Shown piece after piece: positions 46,840 through 58,142 of a stretch of 64,000 bases of DNA; the stretch's first letter is position 1; every line of letters begins with the position of its first letter. The stretch is from Metarhizium brunneum (taxonomy: Eukaryota > Ascomycota > Sordariomycetes > Hypocreales > Clavicipitaceae): assembly GCF_013426205.1 (NCBI RefSeq), contig NC_089427.1:3162001-3226000 (forward strand). Reading direction: 5' to 3'. A program made the position numbers and the translations under genes. The notes below the pieces were generated by a model. The model ran no database searches. It was not told where the DNA came from and worked only from the letters and a program-made list of their open reading frames with translations.

Positions 46840-49345
46840 ATGGCCCCGGACCGCAAGCGGCACATTACCCTGCCGCCGCTGCCTGTTGAAGAGCGCCGTC
46901 CTTTGCTGGACAGGCTGGATTCCGACTGTCGTGGCGCGAATGATGACGCGGGGGAGCAGATGTACAGCTGTATGACGAGTCCACATAGCCATTTACCTGT
47001 GTATACCAATATTCACCGAATCCGGAGAGACATTCTCAGCGTTGTCGAGGATTACCTGAGTCTGGAGCAGTTGAGGGACGTGAGGATAAACGTCACCGTC
47101 ATCAGGCCCTTGGTGGACAAGTTTTACGAGTTGGATGATATTTCCATCAGTAAGTTTGAATTCCTCAAATCTCCCTTGCACCCCCCTTCTTCTCGGAATA
47201 AAATAAAATGAAAATAAGAAATGATGGGGGTCCTGGGAATAGCATAGGGTGGTGGGTAAAAACGAGCCCTCAGGACTAATCCTCTCTTCAGTTTACTGCT
47301 TGTTAGTCAACCGAGCTCAATTCCTCTTGGAAGAGTCTTACTCTAGCACACGGCACAATGTGAATTGGACGCGCGCTACCCTTTGCGAGCTCATTGCTAC
47401 ACGGATTCTCCGGCGGTTGGGTGAAGACCACGAGGGTCCCGAAGGTCTTCTGCTGCTTGCCAATGTTCTCGTCGCTGGGTTTGAGCCGTTTCAGAACGCC
47501 CCCGATCATATCCGGGAAGAGGCTGAGGTCAAGACGGCATGGACCTATCACCGCACACTGCCGTCTCTCGAGGTTGCCATCTTGACCGAGAGCAAGCACT
47601 TCCTCAGCTCAAGCACCTGCCACCGCATCATAAACGCCATTTACGAAGGCCGCATCATCTACACTCCGTCGACCTTTTGGGACATCATACCGGATCACTA
47701 CAAATTGAAGCCGATATCCTTGTATGACCCGCGGAAGTCACCATTGCTGAATCAGTATCGCCTGATTGTGCCGCGGAACCGAAATATCCTTGAATCGATA
47801 CAGTTTGCCATTCTCCTCGCCTTGTACCTTGGTGTTATGCTTGAAAGAGAGAGGAACAGACTTACCGTGCTGGAGGCCGCCTTTGATATCTATGCGTTTG
47901 GCTGGGGATTGGATCAGTTTGCTACCATTTTGGCGCACGGATGGTACGTATAATTTCTCCGAGGGCAATTTCACCTGTACGGCTCACTGCCTTGGTTTGC
48001 TGACAAGTCTATACTATAGGGGCGTCTATACCCAAAATCTGTGGTCTTTCTTGGACGTTGGGTTCATTTGCATTTACTCAATCTACGTGATGCTTCGACT
48101 ACATGGCTGGCGCGTAGGCCAGTTGGGACCGGGAGAACAAGCCTTCGATGTGCTCGCACTTGCGGCTCCCATGTTGGTACCTCGATTGGCATTCACCCTA
48201 CTTTCCGAGAACCTTGTCCTACTGTGTTTAAGATCAATGATGGCAGACTTTTTCTTCCTCACTGCATTATCGGCCTGGTGTTTTTTTGGGTTTCTTCTCA
48301 GTCTCCTGTGGCTGGGCGAAGGAGCGCATCCTATTGTGTAAGTTTGTGTGTGCGTATTGCATCACGCTTCATTGCTAAGTTTCAATGCGTACGTAGAACG
48401 ATATCGAAATGGATGATTTATATTTGGTTTGGACTGGACGGTACCGGCATTCAGCGATCAGTGAGTCTCCAATCACCACAACTGTCAAAATCGAATGACT
48501 AACTTGGCAAGACTGAATTCCACTGGCTCCTTGGCCCAAGTCTGATGGTGGCGTTCGCATTTCTCGGCAACACACTCTTTCTCACGATTCTCGTGTCCAT
48601 GCTCTCAAACACCTTTAGTAATATTTCAGCCAACGCAACGTCAGAAATTCAGTTCCGCCGAGCTGTCCTAACCCTTGAAGGAGTCAAAGCCGATGCCGTC
48701 TTTGCATATCAGCCTCCTTTCAATCTCCTGGCGGTCTTCTTCCTTCTACCACTCAAGTTTGTCGTCAGCCCCCGCTGGTTTCACAAGATACACGTCGCCA
48801 CTGTTCGCCTTGTCAACCTCCCTCTGCTCCTCATTATTGCTGTAGCTGAGCGCCGAATCATATGGACGTCCAAAGCCGTAAACCGCACCATATACCCCCG
48901 CGCAAAGAAATGGTTTTGGCAAAAATGGCAGCTCTCCGCCCATCGCTATCTTCGCGCCGTGTTCCAAGTCACGCCCCCGGAAGACGCGCATCCAGAAATT
49001 GCAGCGGACGACCATTTAACACAACACCTTATCCGACGCCAGTTTACGAGACAAACGACGGCGGAGGGAGTAGTGCCTCAGGTTCGGAAACCATCGCGTA
49101 GGGACTCTATGTTTCCGGATAAATTGAGGGGCTCGTTCAACGGAGACACTATGAACGTGGAGGCTAGGTTGGAGTCTATGGAGAAGTCGATGCAGAAAAT
49201 GGAGCTGCTGCTTTCGAAATTGGTTTCGGTCGACGATGAGGTCATCACTGATACTTCAGAGGATGATGAACTAGGAGAGGGTAGTACCTTGAGAGAGCCG
49301 ACCGAGGGATTTACCACGGAGTCATCGTTTGCTGGGCAACAATAG
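46840..49345 (+). CDS. YVC1: vacuolar TRP-type cation channel (Yvc1 family)
   Basis: Five exons (46840-47149, 47292-47943, 48020-48337, 48397-48460, 48512-49345) encode 725 residues. Yvc1 releases calcium from the vacuole on osmotic or mechanical stimulation. The N-terminal 300 residues are cytosolic, with a helical linker domain. Six membrane segments follow: one near ILESIQFAILLALYLGVML, then four between about 330 and 480. The pore region IYIWFGLDGTG lies just before the last helix (LMVAFAFLGNTLFLTILVSML). The exon of 64 nt encodes the pore filter. The tail has a coiled coil (LESMEKSMQKMELLLSKLV) and ends acidic. All junctions restore frame and conserved residues. Confidence 0.94.
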
Positions 49346-49564
49346 GCACATTCATCCATCCATGTTAGCGAGGCGTTTTGTGTGATTCACTACCATAGCA
49401 TTTGCCAGCTGTCAATGAATTTGTGGCCATGCAACCGCAGTTCCCTTGTTTTTTTCTCTTCTTTCTCCTTTTTACAGCTTTTTGCACTTTTGTTCTCCTT
49501 CCTTCAATCCGTAAAGCTGAACCTAGACCGATCCCCTAAATCGTCTTGTGCAGAAGGACCGAAA

Positions 49565-49888
49565 ATGTGCACAGTAACCTATTTCCATAACAAAACCTGC
49601 CTCCACACATGGGCTATCATCACGAATGGCTGCGGCCCCCTCATGGGATTCTCAACTTGTCCGTCGTTCGTGTGCGGTGCTGGAGCTACCAAGGAGAGGC
49701 CGAGATTTTACAACACCGTCACGAGGGCGTGTCCGCGTTGTAATGAGGCGCTGGGCATCCCATATGATCGGAACTTGATACGGGTGGTGGAAAGTATGGG
49801 ATGGGGTTTGAAGATTGGCGCGGGCCCGGACGAGGATGACTGGGGAGTCGATTTGAGGGGCACAGGGTGTAGATGTGTTGTTTTGTGA
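49565..49888 (+). CDS. small Cys-rich conserved protein of unknown function
   Basis: A single exon of 107 residues. It has eleven cysteines, including CPRC (residues about 57-60) and a C-terminal GCRCVVL. A first segment TYFHNKTCLHTW has paired Cys/His. The pattern suggests one or two bound zinc ions. The frame is open for 61 codons upstream without an ATG, but that part is hydrophobic and C/T-biased like a leader, so I start at MCTVTY. The terminal CVVL resembles a prenylation box (Cys-aliphatic-aliphatic-Leu) and could direct geranylgeranylation. No known family is recognised. It lies 220 bp after the channel gene on the same strand. Confidence 0.7.
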   Translation: MCTVTYFHNKTCLHTWAIITNGCGPLMGFSTCPSFVCGAGATKERPRFYNTVTRACPRCNEALGIPYDRNLIRVVESMGWGLKIGAGPDEDDWGVDLRGTGCRCVVL

Positions 49889-50176
49889 AAGTCGCAAGAT
49901 GGCTGGTGGGCTGGGCTTTTGTACGTTGGATGTGGGGGGGAAGGGAGTTCGTGATGCCCCTCCAAGTTTTCAACATGGAGCGTTGTTCGTCGTACACTGA
50001 AGAACCGAGCTTTTCACACGTCTAGCTTTACAAGCAGGATATTATACCCAATCAAGTCACAGCTCATTAAATCTCTTTCTCTCTTGTTTATTTTCCCAAC
50101 AACCCAAGTAAAACCCCTAAATCGTTCATTATTGACGCCCTCACGGCCCCCCTCCACCAACACCCCGCCGCTCAAG

Positions 50177-50920
50177 ATGCTTCCAACGCCAGATACATCC
50201 CACGTGCCGTACTCGCGCGTGTACGAACCGGCCGAAGACTCCTTCCTCCTCCTGGACACGCTCTCTTCCCCTTCGGAAACGGCCTTTCTCCAAACGGCCT
50301 TCCCGTCGTCGTCGCCCGCGCCGCTGGTCCTCGAGATTGGCACCGGCTCCGGCATCGTCGTCGCCTTTCTCAACGCCCACGCGCGCACGCTCTTCGGCCA
50401 CCGCCACCTGCTCGCCTGCGGCGTCGACATGAATGCCTTTGCCTGTCGGGCCACTGTGCAGACCGTCCTCACGGCGGCGGCTGCCCACGCCGACTCGCAC
50501 GGCATGTACCTGGGCTCGTGGACGGGGGACCTCGCGAGCGCGCTGCGGCCGCACGAGGTGGATGTGCTGGTGTTTAACCCGCCGTATGTGCCGACGCCGG
50601 AGATGCCCGTGCGGCCGGGGACGTTTGCGGACGACGACGGCGGGGAGCCGAGCTGGGACGACGAGAGCTACTTGCTGAGCCTGTCGTACGCGGGGGGCAG
50701 GGACGGCATGGAGACGACGGAGAGGCTGGTTGGGATGCTGCCGGGGGTCTTGTCGGCGAGGGGGTGCGCGTACTTGTTGCTGTGTAGGCAGAACCGGCCC
50801 GAGGAGGTGGCGAGGAGGATTGGCGAGCTCGAGGGGTCCTGGAGGGTTGAGGTTGTTGGGAGCAGTGGCAAGACGGCGGGGTGGGAGAAGCTGTGTGTTT
50901 TGAGGATATGGAGAGGCTGA
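50177..50920 (+). CDS. MTQ2: eRF1 glutamine methyltransferase catalytic subunit Mtq2 (HemK family)
   Basis: A single exon of 247 residues. Mtq2 with Trm112 methylates the Gln of the GGQ motif in translation release factor eRF1, using S-adenosylmethionine, in the cytoplasm. The N-terminus VYEPAEDSFLLLD is typical of this family. LEIGTGSGIV (residues about 51-60) is the cofactor loop. NPPYVPTPE carries the NPPY signature that holds the substrate Gln. The length matches fungal and human (214-250) relatives. The second half of the gene is very GC-rich. The gene converges on SmD1. Confidence 0.95.
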   Translation: MLPTPDTSHVPYSRVYEPAEDSFLLLDTLSSPSETAFLQTAFPSSSPAPLVLEIGTGSGIVVAFLNAHARTLFGHRHLLACGVDMNAFACRATVQTVLTAAAAHADSHGMYLGSWTGDLASALRPHEVDVLVFNPPYVPTPEMPVRPGTFADDDGGEPSWDDESYLLSLSYAGGRDGMETTERLVGMLPGVLSARGCAYLLLCRQNRPEEVARRIGELEGSWRVEVVGSSGKTAGWEKLCVLRIWRG

Positions 50921-51469
50921 TGGGGGCTGGGAGTGCTGGACTTGGGGCGTGATGACGAGATGCTAGTGGGATTGAGGCGAGGTCTTTGGATATACCATGG
51001 TGGAAGGGCGAGGGAGACTTGTACACGTTTGCTGGTCTAACTTTTTCCGAGGAAAAGGGCCTGTCTACTTGGTTGGCGCGGGCACGTCTGTATAGCTATA
51101 GCGTAGAGACAAACATGACGTGTTGGGCAAGGCAAAATGAAGGCATGTCTGAATTGTTTTATTTAGTGGTGACCAAACATCCCATAACGCCAATACCATC
51201 GAATGTGCGTCCATAATCGTGATGAAATAACTTCCACAAGTCACCTGCGCTATTCCACCCCGCCATTCATTTTTTTTTTTTGCCCAGCTAGCCACCTTTA
51301 TACATCAACAATCCGTTGGTCGTTACTGTCTTCAAGCCGAATTTTTCGCCCCGCGCGGATTTGAAAAATCCTCCGCCATTCATCAATACCGTTGGTGGAT
51401 TCGCTGGCATCAGGAAACGCTTGCACAGTCGTCTTATCCGAATTTCAGTCTCCTCCAGTCCGGAGGCAC
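50921..51469. other. convergent intergenic region
   Basis: 549 bp between the stop codons of MTQ2 and SmD1. It includes a T12 run near 51271. No gene seen. Confidence 0.6.
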
Positions 51470-52056
51470 TTAACCTCTTCCACGACCGCGTCCACGCCCT
51501 CGTCCTCTAGGGCCTCCTCTGCCTCCACGGCCGGCGCGTCCGGCCCGCTCGGCCTCCTTGCGTGCCTTGTTCTTGGGCTTGGGTGCGTCGTCAATTAATA
51601 GCGTATCGAGGGGCAAAGAGTCGGGGAGAATGAAGTATCGGATTGTGGAGCCTCGAATGTTCATGGTGTCGAGGGAGATGGGATCTTGGCCTCTGGGGGT
51701 CATCTTGACGGTGCGCAGGGCCGTGTTCATCTGCGGTGAGACGGAAGAGATGGTGCCGTGGACGATGGTGCCTGAGGGGGGGGGAGGGGGGAGGTCAGCT
51801 ATGCGCTTTTTGCTCATTGTTCAACCTAGACGGAAAGTCTTCGTCTCGGGCGTTCAAGCGTATTGGCGAGGAGGAGGGTGTATCGTACCATTTTTCAACT
51901 CAATCGTCACCGTCTCGTTGGCGCACTTCATCAAGAACCTAGGTCGCGAAACAATCAGCATCGACGTGCGGCCGATTGGAAGCAAAAAAAAAAAACAACG
52001 CGACTTCTCTCAAATTTGATGCATAATTCAATATGTACTTACCGAACGAGCTTCAT
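51470..52056 (-). CDS. SMD1: small nuclear ribonucleoprotein Sm D1
   Basis: Three exons (52056-52043, 51938-51889, 51771-51470) encode 121 residues. SmD1 is one of seven Sm proteins that ring the U1, U2, U4 and U5 RNAs. Sm motif 1 runs through [20 protein letters not shown], which is split across both introns. Sm motif 2 is [15 protein letters not shown]. The tail is RG-rich ([11 protein letters not shown]), as expected for arginine methylation and SMN-type assembly. Exon 1 is only 14 nt (MKLVR). Between the 5' splice sites an alternative frame reads [12 protein letters not shown], which is intron sequence and not the true start. Confidence 0.96.
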
Positions 52057-52669
52057 GTTGGGCAGTGATAAGGTGCGGGAGGCAATGTCGAATCAAGGTT
52101 GTCGTCGTCGGTGTCCCGCTTGATGCAGTTGCCGCACGCCTCACACAATGTCTCCCTCAGCCTGGTCGAAGCTTTGGCTTGGCAAGGCAAAAAAAAAGCT
52201 AGGCCGGAAAAACACGACCGCCAGAAGCTGGGGGCACGTGACTTCGAGATTGGCTCGCCTCGTTTGTTGGCACGGGGCGCGTAGTGGGCGCCTCGGGTCA
52301 CGGGTGGACAAGTTCCTATCGATAAGACCCGGGGTTAAGCCACCAGGGCGTTGTCCCTCCATTGTCGACGATGAAGACCAAACGGTTCCCTGTACTCTTC
52401 TTTTTACATCGTGGCGCTCACGTTCATTTTCTGCATCTTCTGTCGCATTTAGTATTACCTGTCAGCCACCATACCGCGGGCAAGGGGCTGTATTTACAAC
52501 TGGACAAGCTTTCTTTGCGCATTCGACTACTCTCTCCGGCACATGCCATCCTGAGCTCCTCATCTGGCTTCACTTGCCCCACCAGTCTGCTGCGTTCTTC
52601 ACGGCCGTTTCGATTTGCACCCTAGGTCGGCGGAAGTTGAGGAAGGGTTCGAGAAGAGTATATGCCATC
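52057..52669. promoter_or_regulatory. divergent promoter region of SmD1 and Cullin-3
   Basis: 613 bp between two gene starts. It contains a GCACGTGAC element (52234-52242), an E-box of Cbf1 type, and a CT-rich stretch near 52380-52400. No other gene was found. Confidence 0.5.
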
Positions 52670-52673
52670 ATGA
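52662..52673 (+). promoter_or_regulatory. three-codon uORF overlapping the Cullin-3 start
   Basis: ATG CCA TCA TGA begins eight bases before the Cullin-3 ATG (52670). Its stop codon TGA (52671-52673) overlaps the Cullin-3 start codon as ATGA. If it lies in the leader it would force ribosomes to scan past or terminate and reinitiate. The sequence is certain, the effect is inference. Confidence 0.45.
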
Positions 52674-55539
52674 TATCTGGGCGAGGTGGTGCGGGAGCGC
52701 GGGCTGGCCGCATCCGCCCGCCTCGTCGCATTGTTCGTGTAAGTTGCCATCTGGTTTAATCACAACGCCAATGAACTGTCCAACATTACAATGCTTGTAT
52801 TTTCCAAACGGAAGATCTTAAAGCCTCTCTCATCTCAGAGTGGTATTTGCAAAAACTTCTCCTTCACCATTGTCAATATGACCTGAAGCAGTTGAGAGAC
52901 ACTTCTTTGGCTGTTGAAGTCTCCGAAGAAGAAGCACGCATGCACCTGGCAGATGCACCAGTTTGATAACCCTGCAACAACGCCGAAAAAAAAAATATTA
53001 TGGCTAACAAAATACTCTTCGCAGCCGAATGCCGCAGGGGAAGATGGAGATTTTGAAAACTGTTGGAACATGCTCAAGGAAGCTCTGCGAGATATTCATA
53101 ACAAAAGTTGCGGCCGACTCTCATTCGAGGAGCTTTATCGGGCCGCTTACAAGATTGTCTTGAAAAAAAAGGGCGGGGTTCTTTATGAGAGAGTCAAGCA
53201 GTTCGAGGAACAATGGTTCGCCGAACATGTCATCCCCAAGATTGAGGTATTGGTGACCAAAAGCTTGATCAATGTCGGCATCGATAGGAACTTGGCTAGC
53301 TCGGTGAATGAACGTCGCCAGACGGGCGAAAAGTTCCTCAAGGGACTGCGGGATACCTGGGAGGATCACAACATGTCGATGAACATGACGGCGGATATTC
53401 TCATGTACCTGGACAGAGGGTACACACAACAAGAGCCAAATCGAGTACCGATATTCGCAACTACTATAGCTCTTTTCCGAGACCACATCCTGCGATCCTG
53501 TCTCAACACCAATTCGACTAATTGTGTCATTGATATTCTTATTTCTGTTATTCTGGATCAGATCGACATGGAAAGGGAAGGCGACGTCATTGACAGGACT
53601 CTAATACGTAGCTGCAGTCGGATGCTCAGTTGTCTCTACGAGGGCGAGGATGAGAATGAAAGTAGCAAGCTCTATCTCACGGTGTTTGAGCCTCGATTCT
53701 TGAGCAACAGCGAATCATTCTATGCTGCCGAGTGCCAGCGCCTTCTTCGAGAATCCGACTCTAGTACGTGGCTGCGGCATACCCAGCGGCGTTTGCACGA
53801 GGAGGTAGACAGGTGTGGCACGACAATCGAGCTGGAGACATTGCCCAAAGTTTCGGCAGTAATCGAGGAACAACTCATTGCCAAGCATTTGTCAGAATTC
53901 ATCGCCCTCGAAGGCAGTGGGTTGAAGTGGATGATTGATAATGACAAGATCAGCGACCTATCGATATTATACAGATTAATTTCCAGGGTAGATGACAAGA
54001 AGGTGGCTGTTCGAGACATCTTACAAAAGCGTGTTGTCGAGCTAGGCCTCGAGATCGAAACCGCCCTGCGAAATACCGACTTTTCAACGGCCCAGGCTGA
54101 TGGAGACGAGCCCGCAGAGGGGGACAAGACCAAAGCGCTCAACCCTGCTGCACAACAAACTGCCGCTGCCGTCAAATGGGTTGACGATGTGCTACGCCTC
54201 AAGGATAAGTTTGATAACTTGTTGGTGCAATGTTTCCAGGACGATCTTATTATCCAGACTTGCCTCACTAAAAGTTTCTCTGACTTTATCAACATGTTCG
54301 CCCGGAGTTCCGAGTATGTGTCACTCTTTATCGACGACAATCTGAAACGAGGTATCAGAGGCAAGACTGAGGCTGAAGTGGACGTTGTCCTGGACAAGGC
54401 CATCGTCCTGATTCGATACCTTCTCGATAGGGACATGTTTCAGACGTACTATCAGAGACACCTGGCTCGCAGACTACTTCATGGCAAGTCTGAAAGTCAC
54501 GATGTGGAGAAGCAAATCATATCTCGCATGAAGCAGGAATTGGGGCAGCAGTTTACCAGCAAATTTGAAGGCATGTTCCGGGATCTTGTGACGTCCTCGG
54601 AGCTCACAACAACATATCGGGACCACATCCGCAACGTCAGCGATGGCGAAAAGGTCATCGACTTGAATGTCAGCGTGCTCACCACCAACTACTGGCCACA
54701 GGAAGTCATGGGTCGGCAGGCTTCCATCGGCGACGGCTCCCGCATCACTTGCAACTACCCGCACGAAGTTCAGAGGATGCAGGCCAGCTTCGAGCAGTTC
54801 TACCTCAGCAGCAGGAACGGGAGGAAACTCACATGGATCGGCACAACTGGCAGTGCTGATATCAAATGCATATTTCCCGCAATCCCTGGAAAGTCTGGCG
54901 CGTTGGCCAGGGAGAGGCGGTATGAAATCAATGTACCCACGTTTGCCATGGTTGTGTTGATGCTGTTCAACGACCTCCAAGATGGTGAGAGCCTCTCCTT
55001 TGAAGAGATCCAGGCCAAGACCAGCATCTCCACGTCAGACCTTATGAGGACATTGACAGCCATTGCAGTGGCGCCAAAGTCTCGAGTGTTGGCCAAGGAT
55101 CCCCTCACCAAATCCGTCAAACCCGGCGACAAATTTGCCTTCAACTCCAGTTTCCAAAGTAAGACGGTACGCATCAAGGCACCAATAATCAACGCAGTGT
55201 CCAAGGTCGAGGACTCGCAGGAGAGAAAGACTACAGAAGAGAAGAATAACCAGACGAGGGCCCATATTGTGGATGCTGCAATCGTGAGAATCATGAAGTA
55301 TGTTCCGGGCTCGCCTCAGTCTTGTGTAGTATCCACAGCGCCGCTAACTTTTTTTTTCAAGATCTCGAAAAGAACTCAGCCACTCGCAGCTAGTTAGTGA
55401 GGTTCTCTCACAACTTGTCGGCCGATTCAAGCCCGAGGTGTCTCTCATCAAGAAGCGGATCGAGGATTTGATTGGGCGGGAATACCTGGAGCGACCGGAC
55501 GAAGAAGGGGCGCCGTCAATGTACCGCTACGTGGCATGA
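52670..55539 (+). CDS. CUL3: Cullin-3 scaffold of BTB-type E3 ubiquitin ligases
   Basis: Three exons (52670-52738, 53025-55297, 55362-55539) give 839 residues. Cullin-3 bridges BTB-domain substrate adaptors to the RING protein Rbx1. Exon 1 encodes a short Gly/Arg-rich leader (MISGRGG...RIRPPRR) followed by a 286-nt intron. Cullin repeats begin with FENCWNMLKEALRDIHNK and SFEELYRAAYKIVLKKKG, the adaptor-binding side. The cullin-homology domain follows (YLLDRDMFQTYYQRHLARRLL). The C-terminus has the neddylation motif IVRIMK with K781 as the acceptor, split by intron 2, and ends YLERPDE...YRYVA. The first exon rests on splice sites and family resemblance, so the N-terminal 23 residues are less sure. 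Confidence 0.95.
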
Positions 55540-56218
55540 GTGGTTGTCTCTCACGAAGTCATGAACATTTGTAACGGCGCAGAACGGGTTTGGGGGATTC
55601 CGTAGCACAATTGGAGATTCTTGCATCGCGGGAGGTTTTGGGTTGCATGGCAAGGCGATGGAAGGATTACTCACATCTCTGTTATTAGCGGCTGCTGCTG
55701 GTTTACAAAGTTAGATGCCATGTTACTAGATGCATACTATTGCCATTATCGTGCCGAAATTTGTGTGCTGTGTCGGTGCCAGACGTACAACTACGGGCAC
55801 GTATATGTACTTATATGTAGGCACCTGATAGGTAGCGTACAGCTCGGCGGCGTGCGTGCAACTTGGTTACTCGCCGTGTTACCAATGGCCCTCGCGGTAT
55901 TCCCAGATAGTTTCAAGTACGCCGACAATTCACACTTAGAAACAAGAGACTCCTTCAAATCCTAGGCATTCCATGCCCCCAGTGCCAATCCATATCCCGG
56001 GCATGCCTCACACCTTCTCCCCACCGGCCTCCAGAAAGCCGGAACCCCAGCCGAGGAACAACCAAGGTTGAGCTCCGACTCTCGGCCACCAAGCTTCATC
56101 CATCAACCTCCAAAAAAAAAGCGTCACAAAACTCACTGCACGCCCTTGCCTCCATAATCAACACCGTGCATCTCTCCCATAAACCGAGCATTCGCTCCTC
56201 ATCCTCCCTATACTCGCC
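55540..56218. other. intergenic, 0.7 kb
   Basis: Cullin-3 3' flank and promoter of the acylpyruvase gene. One arbitrary plus frame (55621-55965) is rich in Cys and Tyr and lacks domain features. Nothing supportable. Confidence 0.6.
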
Positions 56219-57154
56219 ATGTTCGTCCTCAGAAGGACAATGGCCACCATGGCCGCGCAGTCGCCCCTCAAGCAGGCAGGCAAAGTAGTCTGCATCGGCC
56301 GCAACTACGCGTACGAACTTGCCGCCCCCCGACCCCCAAGCCGACTCTGGCATTCATTCATTCACTCACCCATTCGCACATCCGCGAACCCCTAGACAGA
56401 ACGTGCAGCTGACCCATCCGCAGGGACCACATCGCCGAGCTGAAGAACATGAAGCCCAAGCAGCCATTCTTCTTCCTCAAGCCGCCGTCGTCCATCGTCC
56501 TGCCCGGCGAGGGGCCGTGCCTGCAGCCAAGAGGCGTCAAGATGCACTTCGAGGTCGAGCTAGCCCTCGTAATAGGCAAGATTGTGCGGGATCTCCGCGC
56601 CGACGACAGACAGGGCGCTCTGGAAGCCATCAAGGGTAGGGTGCACTCTTCCCCCCCCGATTTGGCTTTGTGAACATTCGCGTCGCCGCGCACAGAGTGG
56701 GACGTGTGCTAAGTGAACGTGAATAGCGTACGCCGTCGCCATCGACATGACGGCCCGCAACGTCCAGGACGAGGCTAAGAGGAAGGGCCTGCCGTGGGAC
56801 ATTGCCAAGGGCTTCGACACGTTTCTCCCCATGAGCAACGTGATTCCCAAGACGGCCATTGGCGACCCGCAGGACGTGGAGCTGTTCCTGGAGGTGAATG
56901 GCGAGACGAGGCAGAAGGGCTCTACGGGGTTGATGATTTACCAGATCCCCCGGATTATGAGCGACATCTCCAGGGTCATGACGCTGCAGCCTGGCGATAT
57001 CGTGCTGACGGGGACGCCGGCGGGCGTCGGGCCCGTTGTGCCGGGGGATGTCATGAGGGCCGGCGTGAGGGTCGGCGGGAGGGAGGTGGAGGAGGGCAAG
57101 ATGGAGGTCAGGGTTGAGCAGTCGCCTTCTTCGTACGTGTTTGCTGAGACATGA
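56219..57154 (+). CDS. FAHD1-type acylpyruvase/oxaloacetate decarboxylase
   Basis: Three exons (56219-56310, 56424-56635, 56727-57154) give 243 residues of the fumarylacetoacetate-hydrolase fold. FAHD1 relatives split acylpyruvates and decarboxylate oxaloacetate in mitochondria. H33 and E36 in ADHIAEL form the catalytic dyad. Metal ligands are E74 and E76 (FEVEL) and D108 ([10 protein letters not shown]). GTPAGVGPV is the C-terminal signature. The first 20 residues ([14 protein letters not shown]) lack acids and suit a mitochondrial presequence. The alternative ATGs at residues 8 and 11 would remove it. The exon 2/3 junction gives IKAYAVAID. Confidence 0.94.
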
Positions 57155-57415
57155 GTTGAGACTTGGGCCAGGGCTGCATGGACGGTGGTGTATTAGCGGC
57201 GGGGGCTATGTACGTTGACGGAATGAGCAAGGAAACTAAATGACATAGATTTATTATTATCTTTGTATTGTATAGTAAAGAGTGCCTTCATTTATCCAAA
57301 CTCGATTCATCTACCGCCTACTCCGTATCCAACAACGCTAATTTCTCATGCTCATATTTCGTCACTCCTAGTAGGTAGGCCTACTCATTCATCATCACGA
57401 CCTTTGTCCCGCCCC

Positions 57416-58142
57416 TTAGACGGCAAGATTAGGATCCGGTATGGAGCCCGGCTTCGGAGCCCAGTCCGCCAACTGTCCACACTCACCACATCGCCTCTTT
57501 GCCTCATCGTTCTTAAAGTCCTCAACTGCCTGCTTGATCTGCGTCCCCAGGTCGGTACAGTGAAAGGCAGCTTCGTGGACTACAACACCGCCGTCGCAAG
57601 ATGCGCAGTACCATCGCATGCGGTCGATGGACTCTACGGGGCGGCGCTGCTCGAGAACAACGCCCACTGTGTTGGCGAAGCGCACCGGGTTGTGAGGGGT
57701 ATTGGGTGGCAGCAGAAACATATCACCCTCGCGGATGATGATGTCTCGGAAGGTGCCGCCGTCGACGACTTTGAGCATCATTGCGCCGCGGTATTGGTAA
57801 AACCACTCTGGGGTCTGGTTGATGTGGTAATCAGTGCGAGCGTTGGGGCCGCCAACAATCTGTAAAGTATGAGTATGCAAGCAAGCACGACACGAAGAGG
57901 TGTAAATGGCCAAAAAAAAAAAAAAAACTCACCATGACGGTGAAATCATCGTTGTAGACGCAGTAGTTGTTGATTGGTGGCTGGAGCATATGCGAGTTTT
58001 CCTCTAGCCTTGACATTTAAAAACCGCTGTTAGCATCCTGTAATGCGAAACGGCTGCCTGTTGGGGAACACAAGAAATGAGCCGACTGAGGCATAAGTGA
58101 GTTGACTCACCACTTGGGCAGGTTCACGGGAGGGCCCAGCAT
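57416..58142 (-). CDS. BNA1: 3-hydroxyanthranilate 3,4-dioxygenase (Bna1)
   Basis: Three exons (58142-58111, 58008-57933, 57859-57416) encode 183 residues. This cupin enzyme opens the ring of 3-hydroxyanthranilate in the kynurenine route to quinolinate and NAD. Iron ligands are H48, E54 and H92 (DYHIN, TPEWF, TPHNP). The C-terminal metal site typical of fungal and bacterial forms is present as C121/C124 and C160/C163. The start [11 protein letters not shown] matches the family, and intron 1 splits the Trp codon. Length is as expected (about 175-190). It shares a 1.1-kb divergent region with the copper transporter. Confidence 0.97.

Noticed and set aside
49382..49564. N-terminal extension of the Cys-rich 107-residue protein
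   Set aside because: It has no ATG at its beginning and reads as a C/T-rich leader. The ATG at 49565 is the better start.
51771..51817. SmD1 start at [12 protein letters not shown]
   Set aside because: This is the second intron read in frame. The true N-terminus [12 protein letters not shown] is restored by two upstream exons with canonical splice sites.
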